This document shows, in pieces, positions 17,552 to 28,319 of a DNA stretch of 64,000 nt (position 1 is its first letter; every line of letters starts with the position of its first letter). The stretch is from Tetranychus cinnabarinus (lineage: Eukaryota; Arthropoda; Arachnida; Trombidiformes; Tetranychidae): positions 186,001-250,000 of the forward strand of contig WHVY01000007.1 of assembly GCA_022266195.1 (NCBI GenBank). The letters run 5' to 3'. The notes beneath the pieces were generated by a model that saw nothing but the letters and a program-made list of their open reading frames with translations, searched no databases and was not told the DNA's origin. Position numbers and translations under genes: made by a program.

Positions 17552-18072
17552 ATGCGAGTTAAAATTTCATCGATAATTGGGTTTGTCTGTTTAATCGGTT
17601 GTCTCTATCAAATTCACGGCATCACAAAATCTTATTTGCAGTTTAAAGTTCGTCATGACGTTGCTTATGCTTATTCAGCTTTTACTGAGCTGCCAGCCAT
17701 TGACATCATGGTACCAATGATTATGGCCATAAATTGGACTAAAGTGCTTGCTGATCACCCCGAAATGCAAGATTATTGTGCAAAATTGAAATTAAGGTAT
17801 GAACAATCAAATTATACCATTGCTAACCGTAATGCAAAATGTGAAGAATACATCAATTTGATGTTTCTCGAAAAGTTTCCGTTTGTTACGTTTGACGATT
17901 TACCATTTAAGATCGATGTGAAAAAAATTAAAGAAGAGACTATTGACCTTCGAAAGCGTGTGGATAAAATGTTTGTCGTAACGTTTGAACCCCTGTACCT
18001 TGATTGTAAAGGTACGCGTTATTACAATGGATTGGCCATTTTTTTGCGTATACTTTGCCTTAATGGTACTAA
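17552..18072 (+). pseudogene. DEG/ENaC-like subfamily A gene, 5' part (interrupted by a DNA transposon)
   Basis: ATG at 17552. First membrane segment 'IIGFVCLIGCLYQIHGI', then the subfamily A signature 'FKVRHDVAYAY...LPAIDIMVP' and the extracellular region to 'LCLNGT'. Reading ends in the inserted transposon, whose stop lies at 18118. The frame continues correctly across the TAA target duplication to the 3' part at 20080, so without the insertion the gene would be about 402 residues and otherwise intact. Confidence 0.8.
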
Positions 18073-20076
18073 CAAGGGAACCTCGCCAATTGATAAATCG
18101 ATATCAATGAATCGATGATTGGCATCGATAGACCACATGACCTTGAGGTCAGCTATACCAATTTTAGCTGCCACCTTTTCGGTTTCAGGTCGCTAGAGGT
18201 CATTTTCATTCCGTTTCTCTCATCGCCATTTTACTTTTTTGTGCCTTTTTTCTTAGTTTTTTCTTACTTTTTTTATCGAATTACAAAGTTTTTGGTTATT
18301 AATTATAACAATGAGTTTGTCAGCCGCGAAATTTGTTGAAAAGGTGCTTCAAAAATTACCGAAAAATCGGAAAGATTGCTACAGGGATGACCCAGAGTTG
18401 ATAGAAACGGTGGCAAACCTTTTCAGTAGTTTGGATGGAACAAAAGATATTGATCATGAACAATATGGTGAGCTCATTTTTGATGAAAGCGAACAGGATA
18501 TTGAATATGTTGCCACTCATGAACCCATGACGATTGACAAAGAAGTTTTTTCATTTGATTATATTACTCGTGTTATTGACTATGTTAATAGTAGACACTC
18601 ATTCAAGTCTACAAATCATACATTCAGAAGAGTGAAATATCCAGCTTATATCACACGATTCAAGGAATACTTGTCCCATCTAGGTACAAACCGAGAAAAA
18701 TATGCCGCCATCAGTGAATACGTTTTTGAAAAATTTCGAATCGCTAGACAACTGGGAGCAAAAGTTCACGATTCAACCTTGAAAGGATGGGCTCTGGAAA
18801 AGGCAACAGAAGTGTATCTTTCTGACTTCAAAGCTTCAGACACTTGGATTCTTACGTTCAAAAAGAAAAATAAAATCGTAACAAGAAGAATTACAAAGTT
18901 TACAACCAAACATCATGCCGTAAACCAGACAGAAATTGAAAATAAAGGAGTGGAATTCCTGCTAGATTTCACAGATAACGTGGTTGGAAAGTTTGATCCT
19001 AATTTTATTCTTAATAGTGATCAATCAGGCTTCAATTACGAAACTCATGGGAGTAGAACTCTTTCATTCCAAGGAGAAAGGGACACAGAGTGTCGCATTG
19101 GATCATCGCATGCATTAACTCATTCATATACCATACAACCGATAATAAGCATGTCTGGTAAATTGAGTGGTAAATTCATGATTGTGCTTCAGGAGCCAAG
19201 TGGAGAGTTTGGTCCGCGAGTCCGAGAGAGTTTACCAACTATTCCTGGCCTTTTTATTACATGCACTAAATCCGGAAAAGTTGATAAACAAACCTTACTC
19301 TACTGGCGTGATAACTGCCTATTTCCTTCTGCATCGTCTAAAGCTTGTCTGATTCTTGATTCTTACTCTGCTCAACGTGATGCATCTATCTTTCGAAATG
19401 AAACGCACGATATCACACTCAAGACACTGCCTGCAGGAACCACTGGTTTTTTACAGCCACTCGATGTCTATTTTTTCAGGCAATGGAAAGATTTTTATAA
19501 AAGATTCACTGAAAGGCTTCTGATTGATAATGTATTAGAAAGGGTTCATACTCGTGAAACAGTTGTTAAAATGCAGGCACTGATTTGGAACCAGTTCAGA
19601 GCTCCTCCGTTCATGAACATGATTAAATATGCATGGCAGAGATCTGGATTTCCTGTGCAGGTTGAATCTTTTTTACATCCTAAAGATATTTTATACAATG
19701 TGGGAGGTGAGAAATGCCAAATTGATTGCACAAAAAGCGCTTTCATAAGATGTGCCCATTGTCAGAAAACTGTGTGCTGTTACCACTTTTACACCAAGCC
19801 ACACTTCCATAACATTTAATTGACAAGAACCACACTTTTTTGTACTTACTTTCATGTATTGAGTAGAATAAAATCAAAAAATGACACTACACACATTGAT
19901 TTACCATATAAAAGCTTTCAAATATATGCAAAAAACAGAATAAAAATGATCTATAGCAGCCTGAAACCGAAAAGGTGGCAGCTAAAATTGGTATAGCTGA
20001 CCTCAAGGTCATGTGGTCTATCGATGCCAATCATCGATTCATTGATATCGATTTATCAATTGGCGAGGTTCCCTTG
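18073..20076 (+). mobile_element. Pogo-like DNA transposon (2004 bp), complete
   Basis: Perfect 117-bp terminal inverted repeats (18073-18189 and 19960-20076) begin CAAGGGAACCTCGCC. The flanking duplication is TAA (18070-18072 and 20077-20079), containing the TA expected for the Tc1/mariner superfamily. It carries one intact transposase gene. Perfect repeats, an open transposase and a clean target duplication in an otherwise intact gene all indicate a recent, possibly still active insertion. Confidence 0.9.
18311..19819 (+). CDS. Pogo/Tigger-type DDE transposase (502 aa)
   Basis: The N-terminal half (about residues 85-200) is a predicted DNA-binding region with helix-turn-helix-like 'DSTLKGWALEKA'. 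The catalytic half shows 'NSDQSGF' (first Asp, near 238), 'LILDSYSAQRD' (second, near 349) and 'PAGTTGFLQPLDVYFFRQWK' (third, near 384), the DDE_1 pattern of the pogo branch. The C-terminus adds a Cys/His-rich 'CAHCQKTVCCYH' stretch that may bind zinc, unusual for simple pogo transposases. The start at ATG 18311 lies 121 bases inside the left repeat and no upstream in-frame ATG is better. The role is cut-and-paste transposition. Confidence 0.8.
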   Translation: MSLSAAKFVEKVLQKLPKNRKDCYRDDPELIETVANLFSSLDGTKDIDHEQYGELIFDESEQDIEYVATHEPMTIDKEVFSFDYITRVIDYVNSRHSFKSTNHTFRRVKYPAYITRFKEYLSHLGTNREKYAAISEYVFEKFRIARQLGAKVHDSTLKGWALEKATEVYLSDFKASDTWILTFKKKNKIVTRRITKFTTKHHAVNQTEIENKGVEFLLDFTDNVVGKFDPNFILNSDQSGFNYETHGSRTLSFQGERDTECRIGSSHALTHSYTIQPIISMSGKLSGKFMIVLQEPSGEFGPRVRESLPTIPGLFITCTKSGKVDKQTLLYWRDNCLFPSASSKACLILDSYSAQRDASIFRNETHDITLKTLPAGTTGFLQPLDVYFFRQWKDFYKRFTERLLIDNVLERVHTRETVVKMQALIWNQFRAPPFMNMIKYAWQRSGFPVQVESFLHPKDILYNVGGEKCQIDCTKSAFIRCAHCQKTVCCYHFYTKPHFHNI

Positions 20077-20079
20077 TAA

Positions 20080-20767
20080 GCCATTCTCTGTTAGTACCAA
20101 TCATGCTTTATTGAATGAAGGTGTTGTAGCTCGTTTTATGTACTATTTTCCAATTCAGTTTGGTATACGATTTAGTGATCCAGCTGATTTACCCGAATAT
20201 GATCAGAGTAAATACTTCATGATTACTAGTGAACCTGGTTCATTACCACTTGTTACGATTAATTTTGCAAAGACAGTTATGAGTTCTCTTGAGAATCCGT
20301 ATGAAACCAACTGTCGTCATTACAATAAAGATAAGAGCATATCCAAATGTATGACTGAATATACACTTAATCAGTCTACGCCTTACCTGGATAAATACTC
20401 GGTACATGAATGGGATGAACACCCGAATTATTTGGGTTTCAGTGATTCACGAAATGAAAGCGAGAAAGTCATTCATGATGAGTTGGATGCATTCATCAAT
20501 TGTAACCAACAAGCAGCTGCTAATGAATGCGACAAAACAATTTATTCAGTCGAAGGAAAGATTTTGGATGAAACGGTTGATAAAATTGGCTTAGTTATTA
20601 TTTTACCTTCAGTGAATTTAAACATGTGCCGTAGTGTCCATCCAGTTCTACCTTGGGATGAATATGTTATTTACATTGGAAGCATCATTGGCTTCTGGTT
20701 TGGTATATCAATTTATAATCTTATATTTAAGGTATTTACTGGCATTATAACGAGAAGATTCGAATGA
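20080..20767 (+). pseudogene. DEG/ENaC-like subfamily A gene, 3' part (interrupted by a DNA transposon)
   Basis: It resumes at 'KPFSVSTNH' after the target duplication and continues with 'FGIRFSDPADLPEYD', the Cys region 'PYETNCRHYNKDKSISKC' and the second membrane segment 'EYVIYIGSIIGFWFGIS' with a G-I-S selectivity-filter triplet. It ends in a short basic tail. No stop or frameshift inside. See the 5' part at 17552. Confidence 0.8.
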
Positions 20768-21101
20768 AAAAGAATGAAAAACGAATGAAATTGAATCGAA
20801 TGCCAACCAGCGTTTTAATCAATATAAATTGGACCTAAAATATGTGATGAAATTCCCAAACTCACAAGGGAAGGGAAGGCTCCTTAACGCTACACCAGTT
20901 CACAATTTTTTTGTACGTCATTACTTATTGGTCAGGACCTTTCGTTTCGCAAATGTTCCGTTTTAAAGTTACAGTGTGTCAAAGTATCATTTTTTCACAG
21001 GTCTATTATCTATTAATTTATTCATTGTGCCAATCCGGAAAAAATGGAATAAAAAAATATGCTTTATTGTAATAGAAACAAGTTGAAAATTTGAATAACT
21101 A
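20768..21101. other. Tail-to-tail intergenic spacer, left part
   Basis: The first 100 bases (AATATAAATTGGACCTAAAA...) resemble the 3' flanks of the A genes at 34165 and 45501, so the duplicated unit extends past the stop codon. Beyond that I see nothing. Confidence 0.4.
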
Positions 21102-21543
21102 CCCGGGTTACTCTTTTAACTGAATATTACCAAAAACTTGGTAATGAGCGGGAGAATAGCTAATTTTTTTTCAAACTCTCGTTCATTTCTTGTTGCGCTG
21201 ATTTCTCACTCGCATCTAGCTGTTAGTTCACCAAAATTCTTGGTAAATTTTCTTGACAAGATTTTAGCTAAATGACCATTTTTTTATTGGCATTTACTTT
21301 AAATTGATTTTTCAACATGAGAAAGCTTAGCTTAGTGGTTAAAGGGATGGTCTGATGCTTCGGAGCCTTTGGGTTTGAGTCCCAATACCTTTTTTTCAAG
21401 TTTTTAATCTAATAAATTATTGGTAAAAATTCAATAAAAAATTGGTAAAATTTGAGCTAAATCAGTGCCAAAACGTTATCAAGCTCTTGATTATGTAAGT
21501 TGGCTAAATTTAGGCTCTTTCCTGGTCATAATAGTAACCCGGG
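21102..21543. mobile_element. Short MITE-like element with CCCGGGTTACT inverted ends (442 bp)
   Basis: The left end CCCGGGTTACT and the right end AGTAACCCGGG are exact inverse copies, flanked by TA on each side (21100-21101, 21544-21545). The inverted match decays after about 12 bases. No ORF. It contains a tRNA-like sequence with Pol III promoter boxes. The TA duplication suggests mobilisation by a Tc1/mariner-type transposase. Confidence 0.6.
21322..21390 (+). ncRNA. tRNA-like sequence (A and B boxes) inside the MITE-like element
   Basis: TTAGCTTAGTGGTTAAAGGG matches the D-arm/A-box pattern. A perfect 5-bp T-arm stem with a 7-nt loop (TTGGG-TTTGAGT-CCCAA, B box) follows at the normal distance, then a T-run that could end Pol III transcription. 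The acceptor stem does not close and the anticodon arm is irregular, so this is not a functional tRNA. It is a tRNA-derived SINE head or relic. Confidence 0.5.
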
Positions 21544-21545
21544 TA

Positions 21546-21868
21546 ATCTGACAAGCATTTACAAGCAAAATAAATTTCACCAATATTTTGTGTGACGTAA
21601 TGATTTGATCAATAAATATTACTAATTCATCAATATAAAATATTTCTCAGCATGTTGTGATTGAAGAAATGATGAAGAAAAGATTGGTGCAAGAGTATTG
21701 GGAACTGTACAATTACTGTGCTCTTTGATTGTTTCCATCACCGCCCCAGGTTTCCGAAAATTGCAACGAATGGTTTGCATCGAAGTGTGTGCATTTTCTG
21801 ATCGCTCATCAAAATTTGCATTGATAAGCTGAATGTGGTGAAAAACTGAGCAGTCAAAGTACGAATTA
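21546..21868 (-). other. Conserved 3' flank of a subfamily B gene
   Basis: The stretch around 21740-21860 (TTTCCGAAAATTGCA, GCATCGAAGTGTGTGCATTT, ATTGATAAGCT) matches the sequence downstream of the B gene at 36923 and more loosely those at 31240 and 42155. It is therefore part of the duplicated unit rather than unique spacer. No ORF of its own. Confidence 0.5.
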
Positions 21869-22617
21869 TTAATAGTTATTACGAGTAAGTTCACGAATAC
21901 TTAGCGTATCAATTGATGAATGTGAGGCACATCGAGATGAATCTGATTTTGAGTGAATTAATGGTCCTGAGAAATTTTGTGATTTACGAATTGTGAATAA
22001 TTTGGTTGGGCTTCTACTTTGTCGACTTTTTCTGATCTTTGCAATAGCTCTACTTTTAATCCATAGCAAAATGATGATTAGACGATCAAATATTGGAAAC
22101 ATAAACCAAGTTGCAACAGTACTTGCAACAGAAATTGTATATTCACTCAGCAGCAATTCTGGATACACATTTAGATAACTAATTAGAGTTTCTGGTTTCT
22201 CAATGAATATTAATCCAGATGCATGATTTAACTTTTCTGATTTGATTTTACCAAGAGTTTTATACGTAGTTATTTCACACTCAAGAAAAGGAAATTCAGC
22301 GCAGTGTTTTTTAATGTCTTCTATGTTTGAATGTTCACTATTAAACCCAAAATGCGCTGGTTGTGAATCCCATTCATTTACAATATCTCTCATCAAAAAC
22401 CCATGATGAAATGTTTGTTTGGCTTTGCAATCGGAGAGAACCTTCATCTTGTTGAAATGACGACAGTTAGTTTCGTATGGATAAGGAAGCGAACGTGAAA
22501 TCACCTTTTTGTATCGAACCCGGACAGATTGCATTTCATCAGCTTTTTGAATAACCATGAAATATGCCGAAAAATTCGTCGCAAATTCAGGTTTATCAAA
22601 TTTACTGGTAAATTTGA
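21869..22617 (-). pseudogene. DEG/ENaC-like subfamily B gene, 3' half only
   Basis: It covers 'KFTSKFDKPEF' to the Ser-rich tail with the Cys region 'YPYETNCRHFNK---LSDC' and a second membrane segment. The filter position reads M-F-P ('ATWFMFPIFD') instead of G-x-S. It is closest to the gene at 36923. The 5' half is missing: homology stops at 22617, exactly where a plus-strand A-gene fragment starts. No start codon of its own, so a pseudogene. Confidence 0.7.
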
Positions 22618-22618
22618 C

Positions 22619-23381
22619 CATTCTCTGTAAATACCAATTTTGTTTCATTGAGAGGAGGTATTTTAGCTTTTTAAAATATACCTTTGAAGAATATTTTGGA
22701 AGCTATTTTGGCATACGATTTAGTAATGAAAATGATTTACCTGTCTACGATCCGAGTAAATACTATATGCTTACTCGTGAACAGAATTATATTACCTTTT
22801 CTTCGCTAAGTTTCGTAAAGACAGTTATAAGTTCACTCGAGTATCCATACGAGACCAACTGTCGTCATTACAATAAAGATAAGAGCATATCCAAATGTAT
22901 GGCTGAATATACACTTGGTCAATCAACGCCTTACCTGGATAAAACTTCGACATATGAATGGAATGAATATCCAGATTATCTAGGCTTCAATCCAGTTGAA
23001 GGAATTAAACTCAATGATGACAAACTAATCAGTCAGGCTAATGAAGATAAAGCATTCATCAATTGTGGTCAACAAGCGAATGCTACTGAATGCGAGAAAA
23101 CAAGTTATTTAGTAGAAGGTAAAACTTCGAAGGAACCAATGGGTGTTCATGGCATAATATATATTGAACCTTCTTGGAAGCCAAACATTTATTTAAGTGT
23201 CCATCCAGTTCTACCTTGGAGTGAATATGTTATTTTCATTGGAAGCATCCTTGGCATTTGGTTTGATGTCTCAATTCATGATTATATATCCAAGTTATTG
23301 ACTTGCATTACAATCAGAATTTTCAAGATTGAAAAGAAAAGAATAACTGGATCAAATGTATCAATATTCTCATTCTTGTAA
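22619..23381 (+). pseudogene. DEG/ENaC-like subfamily A gene, 3' half with frameshift
   Basis: Homology begins abruptly at the 'PFSVNTNF' codons (22619) and is read in one frame for about 17 residues, then stops. The rest ('EYFGSYFGIRFSNENDLPVYD' to the end) continues in another frame. The Cys region and second membrane segment are present, but the filter is D-V-S ('WFDVS') in place of G-x-S. The N-terminal half and first membrane segment are missing. Head-to-head junction with the B fragment at 21869-22617. Confidence 0.7.
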
Positions 23382-24004
23382 TAAAAGAAGTTTTGTATCC
23401 ATTTGTTTCCAGTCTTAACATACGGAATGTTGGTGCTACAGATCTTACATTATCATCTTTGGTCTGTGCTTCCGTAAACTGGATTGTTGTTAGGCAGCTT
23501 CTTACTCAAATCAAAGTTTTTGGTTGAAATTAATCAAGAAAAGCAAAACTTAACAATAAACTCGATAAATTTTCCCATGAAATTCGATGAGATAGCGGTC
23601 ATTATCTTATAGCTTTTCACTTTTGATTTATTCAAGGCATAATTTATTCAGCAAATTTTGCAAAAATCGAACTGGAACCTAGAAACTTGTTAACTAGAAA
23701 AACCGTTTTTTTAATCATTTATACTATTTATGATCATTTACAGTGTTCATAATTATCGAAACCGTGAAATTGAACGAAAACAGATTAAAGTGGTGGATAT
23801 GAAGAAGATAATAAAATCTTTATTTCTCAACTCATCAAATGAACTGCTTCTCAACTCAAAAGTAAAGAACAGCCTATTGAGTGCAAAGCACGATTTTCTA
23901 TTGATTATCGAGAGATACAGGGAAACTTGAAAATACGATTTCAACATTTGGAAATAACGTTTTTGAATTCACTTCTTGAATTTGAAGAGAAAAAGTACAA
24001 CAAA
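23382..24004. other. Intergenic region before the A gene at 24005
   Basis: AT-rich, no convincing ORF. The last bases before the ATG (AAAAAGTACAACAAA) match the leader before the A genes at 32933 and 40022. Nothing else recognised. Confidence 0.4.
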
Positions 24005-25276
24005 ATGCCAGTCAAAGTTTCAACGATAATTGGCCTTTTCTGTCTAATTGGTTGCCTCTATCAAATTTACGACATAACAAAATTTTATTTACAATTTAAA
24101 GTTCGTCGTGATATTGTTTATGATTATTCAACTTTTATTGAACTGCCAGCCATTGACATCATTGTACCTATGGCCATCGCCCAAAATTTGACTAAATTGA
24201 TTGCTCATCACCCTGTAAGGATGCAAGAGTCTTGTGAAAAATTGAGATCAAAGTATGAAGAATTGAATAATACCATAGATTATTCCAATAAAAAGTGTGA
24301 AGAATATTTTATACTGAATTGGCTGGAACAAAATCCTGTTTCACTTGATTATCAAAATTTATCCGCAAACATCAAGGTGAAAGACATTCAAGAGTTTACT
24401 TTTGATCTTAGACAACAATTGCTGAAAATTTTTGTCTCATCGTTTGGTTTCTTGAATGAGCATCACTGTAAATTAACACGTTATTACAATAAAGTGGCCA
24501 TTTTTATGCGCATATTTTGTCTCAATGGAACCAAACCATTCTCTGTCAACACCAATTATGTTTCATTGAATGAAGGTGCATCTTATTTAAAATACGCTTT
24601 TGGACCCTATTTTGGTATACGATTTAGTGACCCAGCTGATTTACCATCCTACGATACCAGTAAATACTTCATGATTACTTGTAAACCTGGTTCATTCCCA
24701 CATGTTACGATAAGTTTTGTGAAGACAGTTATGAGTTCCCTTGAGTATCCATACGAGACCAACTGTTCGCATTACAATAAAGATAAAAGCATATCTAAAT
24801 GTATGGCTGAATATTCAGTTGGTCAACCAACGCCTTACCTGGATAAATTTTCGATATACGAATGGGACGAGCAACCGAATTATTTGGATTTTAATGGACA
24901 AAATGAATTGGCTTCTGTTGATAAAGCCGAGGCAGTAACTCTTAGTGAGTTTGATGCACTCATCAGTTGTAGCCAACAAGCAGCTGCTACCGAATGTGAA
25001 AAAACAATTTATTTAGTTGAAGGAAAGATTTCAAATGAAATGAAGGGGGAACATGGCCTGATAGCCATTGAACCTTCTTGGAAGCCAAACATATATTTAA
25101 ACGTCCATCCAGTTCTACCTTGGAGTGAATTTGTAATTTTCATCGGAGCCATCTCTGTCATTTGGTTTGGCCTATCAATAAATGATCACATATCCAAGAT
25201 ATTGGCTTACATTACAACCATGTTACTAAGACTAAAACACAGGCTCGTGTTTCCCTCGGTTGTACTCGATCGTTAA
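24005..25276 (+). CDS. DEG/ENaC-like channel subunit, subfamily A (423 aa)
   Basis: The frame is open from 23927, but the start is set at the 'MPVKVS' ATG by alignment with the other copies. Layout of the family: a very short cytoplasmic head, a first membrane segment (about residues 7-25), an extracellular domain with 'LPAIDI-VP' just outside the membrane, 'FGIRFSDPADLP', and 'YPYETNC-HYNKDKSISKC' corresponding to the PYxTxC region of DEG/ENaC channels. A second membrane segment near 375-397 carries a G-L-S triplet at the selectivity filter. It is shorter than typical 500-600 residue members, with fewer cysteines. Expected to form Na+-permeable trimers. The 3' neighbour is a B gene tail-to-tail. 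Confidence 0.75.
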   Translation: MPVKVSTIIGLFCLIGCLYQIYDITKFYLQFKVRRDIVYDYSTFIELPAIDIIVPMAIAQNLTKLIAHHPVRMQESCEKLRSKYEELNNTIDYSNKKCEEYFILNWLEQNPVSLDYQNLSANIKVKDIQEFTFDLRQQLLKIFVSSFGFLNEHHCKLTRYYNKVAIFMRIFCLNGTKPFSVNTNYVSLNEGASYLKYAFGPYFGIRFSDPADLPSYDTSKYFMITCKPGSFPHVTISFVKTVMSSLEYPYETNCSHYNKDKSISKCMAEYSVGQPTPYLDKFSIYEWDEQPNYLDFNGQNELASVDKAEAVTLSEFDALISCSQQAAATECEKTIYLVEGKISNEMKGEHGLIAIEPSWKPNIYLNVHPVLPWSEFVIFIGAISVIWFGLSINDHISKILAYITTMLLRLKHRLVFPSVVLDR

Positions 25277-26148
25277 CCAACACTGTATTCAAAATTCTTT
25301 TCGAATTTTCCGAGAAATTTTCATCAGTTTTTTATGGTTTTGGCGCTTTTTTAGCAAACTAAAACTAGGCATAAACTGATTCCAGATTTGCATTCTTTAT
25401 GATCATTTGATTTATAGTTAATTTTATAATTTCCTCAGATTATTTGATTTAATAAAAAGTTCATCACTCTACTGCGATTTTATTAATCATTTTATTCTGT
25501 TGATTTAAACTTTTGCAACATAATAACTTTTTTTCAGATATTACCTCCATGAGAGATTATTGTTTTCAAGGGTTTTCTGACACGGACTTACCATTGAACC
25601 CACTTTCATTTCATAGGTGACCTAGAGACATAAATTTTCTTTTATGAAAGTGTCTCAGATACGCAATTGCTATATTCAAAGGCCAAGAGCATTAAGGTCA
25701 TTTTTGTAAATCGTTTCTTATAATGTTAGATATCAGTATGATTTCTAACATAGTTTTCAAAGTCAAAAAGTCATACTGGACAATTTCTGACACTGAGCGC
25801 ATCATGAGTTATTAGAATAAAAAAATAATTTTGTGTTCAAAAGTGTTCAAAAAGCATTTCCCATGGACGCGCAATTACAAACGAGAGACAAAATTCATGT
25901 AATGATGTTTTTGGAACTTAAATGCTAACTCATGATACGTTTATCGCACATGTACGCGCTTGGATGGAATTGAAAAGACGGAATATCAGAGATAAATCAA
26001 ACATTCTCTTATGCTTAAAGTTATTATTGATGCAACAGTATGTACAGATTAAAGTAACTATCATAAAACGTTCAAAGCGTATATTTATTGCAGTTTTGTT
26101 CTAACAGCTAAAGACGACAAAAAGCATCCGAAATTTGATACATCGAAA
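25277..26148. other. Tail-to-tail spacer with a MITE arm relic
   Basis: Non-coding. 25543-25610 contains CAAGGGTTTTCTGACACGG and TTGAACCCACTTTCATTT, clearly related to an arm of the MITE at 16760-17471 (AAGGGTTTTCTGACACGGGC). This is a decayed solo arm. Nothing else recognised. Confidence 0.5.
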
Positions 26149-27408
26149 TCAATCTGATGTTCGGCGGAGTGATGGATTCCAAAAGATATATGAATTACGA
26201 ATTGTGAATAATTTAATTGGACTTGTACTTTCTCGACCTTTTCTGATCTTTGTAATTATCTTGCTTCCTATCCATGTCGATGTGATGATTAAACGATCAA
26301 ATACTGAAACCCCAAACCAAGTACCAATAATGATTCCAACAAAAATGAGATATTGGCTCAGTAGCGATTCTGGATGAACGATAAGATACATGGTTGGAGT
26401 CACTGGTTTCTTTATAAATATTTGTCCCGACGTATGCTTTACCTTTTCTGAATTGATCTCACCATCAGTTGTATACGTAGTTTTTTCACATTCAATGGAC
26501 GATTCAGCACAATGACTTTTAATCTCTTCTATTTTTGAAGGATCACCAACAAAACCAATATATTCTGGTTGTGAACCCCATTCATTTACAATATCTTTCA
26601 TCAAAAAACGCTCATGGAATGATTTTTTGACTTTGCAATCGGACAGAGTCTTTAGCTTGTTGTAATAGCGACATTTGGTTTCGTATGGGTTAGGAAGCCA
26701 ACTTGAAACCATCTTTTCGTATCGAACCCAAGCAGATAGCTTTTTATCAGCCTTTTGAATAATCATGAAATATGCACTCGTCGCAGATACAGGCATATCA
26801 AATTGACTGGTGAACCTGATTCCAAAATATGGGCCGAATGAGTGTCCTAGAATTGCGATTTTTTCTTCGTAGGAACGGACGATGTTTATATTGTTAGCAA
26901 TTAGTGTAGCTTGTTTTGTGCAAGATATGCGAAGGAAAATGGCCCATCCATTGAAATAGCGTTTCATCTTCCACTGTTCAGCTGGGACATATGCATTTGC
27001 AATTTGAATGTAGTCGATCTGTTTTCGAGGATCAATTGTAAGCTCATTTATATCCTTTACTTTGATGAACGATGCGAGATCTTGAGATGCCATAGAAGCA
27101 ATTTTCTTGACTTCATGGGCACATTCACTGAAGTAATTGTCAATTGTAATATTAACTCTCTCATTCATGTGCATTTGACATAACTTGTTCATTTGCTCAG
27201 GATAACGGATAAATAGTTCAGCCAAGTTGATAGTCATAACCATTGGTATAATTATATCGATGGTGGGCAGTTCAACTTGATCAGCATAATCATAAGTCAC
27301 TTCATGTCGAACCTTGAATTTTAAGTAGTTACAAGTTAAATGATAGATTTGAATAGATAAACCAATGATACAAAAAAGATAAACCAGTTTTGCTCGAATC
27401 ATCTTCAT
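26149..27408 (-). CDS. DEG/ENaC-like channel subunit, subfamily B (419 aa), filter G-V-S
   Basis: The frame extends to a TTG at 27420; the first ATG is at 27406-27408. It has first membrane segment 'LVYLFCIIGLSIQIYHL', 'FKVRHEVTYDYADQVELPTIDIIIP', 'FGPYFGIRFTSQFDMPV', Cys region 'NPYETKCRYYNKLKTLSDC' and a second membrane segment 'IIGTWFGVSVFD'. This is the only B copy here that keeps a canonical G-x-S filter, so it may be the most channel-competent B gene. The tail shares 'LFTIRNS' with the other B genes but ends differently. Divergent to the A gene at 28320. Confidence 0.75.
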   Translation of the reverse strand: MKMIRAKLVYLFCIIGLSIQIYHLTCNYLKFKVRHEVTYDYADQVELPTIDIIIPMVMTINLAELFIRYPEQMNKLCQMHMNERVNITIDNYFSECAHEVKKIASMASQDLASFIKVKDINELTIDPRKQIDYIQIANAYVPAEQWKMKRYFNGWAIFLRISCTKQATLIANNINIVRSYEEKIAILGHSFGPYFGIRFTSQFDMPVSATSAYFMIIQKADKKLSAWVRYEKMVSSWLPNPYETKCRYYNKLKTLSDCKVKKSFHERFLMKDIVNEWGSQPEYIGFVGDPSKIEEIKSHCAESSIECEKTTYTTDGEINSEKVKHTSGQIFIKKPVTPTMYLIVHPESLLSQYLIFVGIIIGTWFGVSVFDRLIITSTWIGSKIITKIRKGRESTSPIKLFTIRNSYIFWNPSLRRTSD

Positions 27409-28319
27409 CTTAACCCCCAAATCAATTTTATAAATTAAAGCACGATAAAAGTGAAAATACTGATTTATCTGGTTATTTATTTGACACCATTTTCATAATG
27501 ATCATTAAATGGTGTGAAAATGGCAAACGAAGCAAAATACAGAGTAAATGGTGAAAGTACAGAATCTGAAAAATAGGATTCTGTTAAGGAAATTTGCAGT
27601 CGCCGTTTATCGGATTCAGCTTTATTGAAAAACTAAATTCGCATAATGCTAATACACATGAGACAGAGGCATCACTAAACGGCAACTTCGAAAAAAAGAT
27701 TTTCTTAGCTCTTAGAAGCGCACTTCAATGTCATAGATACGCAGGAAAGAAATGAAATCTCATTAAGCCAACATTTCCATCATATAGACTTGAATTTGCT
27801 CGAGACTACTCGATATGCTATTACAATTAATAATTTATGTATAACCTCGGTAGATCCAGATTATGAATTTATTCATCAACAACAATTAAAAACGAATGCA
27901 TTAAGAGCATAAAATGATTTTACCAAAACTCATGTGAATTTTTGATGCTATTAAATTGTTAAATTTTAGTGTGAAAGCGATGCAAGTTTTTGTCGCTTTC
28001 TTATGTTTTATTTGCAAAAAAACGTCAAGTTTAAAGCTTTACGCCCAAACCATTTTTATTCAAAATTCAATCAATTTACATTATTAATATTTTGTGTTGT
28101 TAATGATTGAAACTGTGAAATGACCAACAAATGATACGAACCAATGAATATGAAGAAGACATTATTCCTAATAATTGTCAGTTTGTTGTGTGTAAAGTAT
28201 TTCCAACACTGTTTTATTGATTCATGGAACCGATTCATTATACTAATAGGTGTATTTATATTAGTTCATGGTATAATGTTTCATCCAATTGTTTGAACAA
28301 GTGACACAATTGCAGCACG
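27409..28319. other. Shared upstream region of a divergent B-A gene pair
   Basis: 911 bp between the two start codons. On the B side a weak version of the B upstream block is present (ATTTTCATAATGATCATTAAATGG near 27490). On the A side the leader ends in AATTGCAGCACG before the ATG, like the A gene at 46276. No ORF and no repeat recognised in the middle. Confidence 0.45.

Noticed and set aside
21322..21390. Functional tRNA gene
   Set aside because: The T-arm and D-arm are good, but the acceptor stem does not pair and the anticodon arm is irregular.
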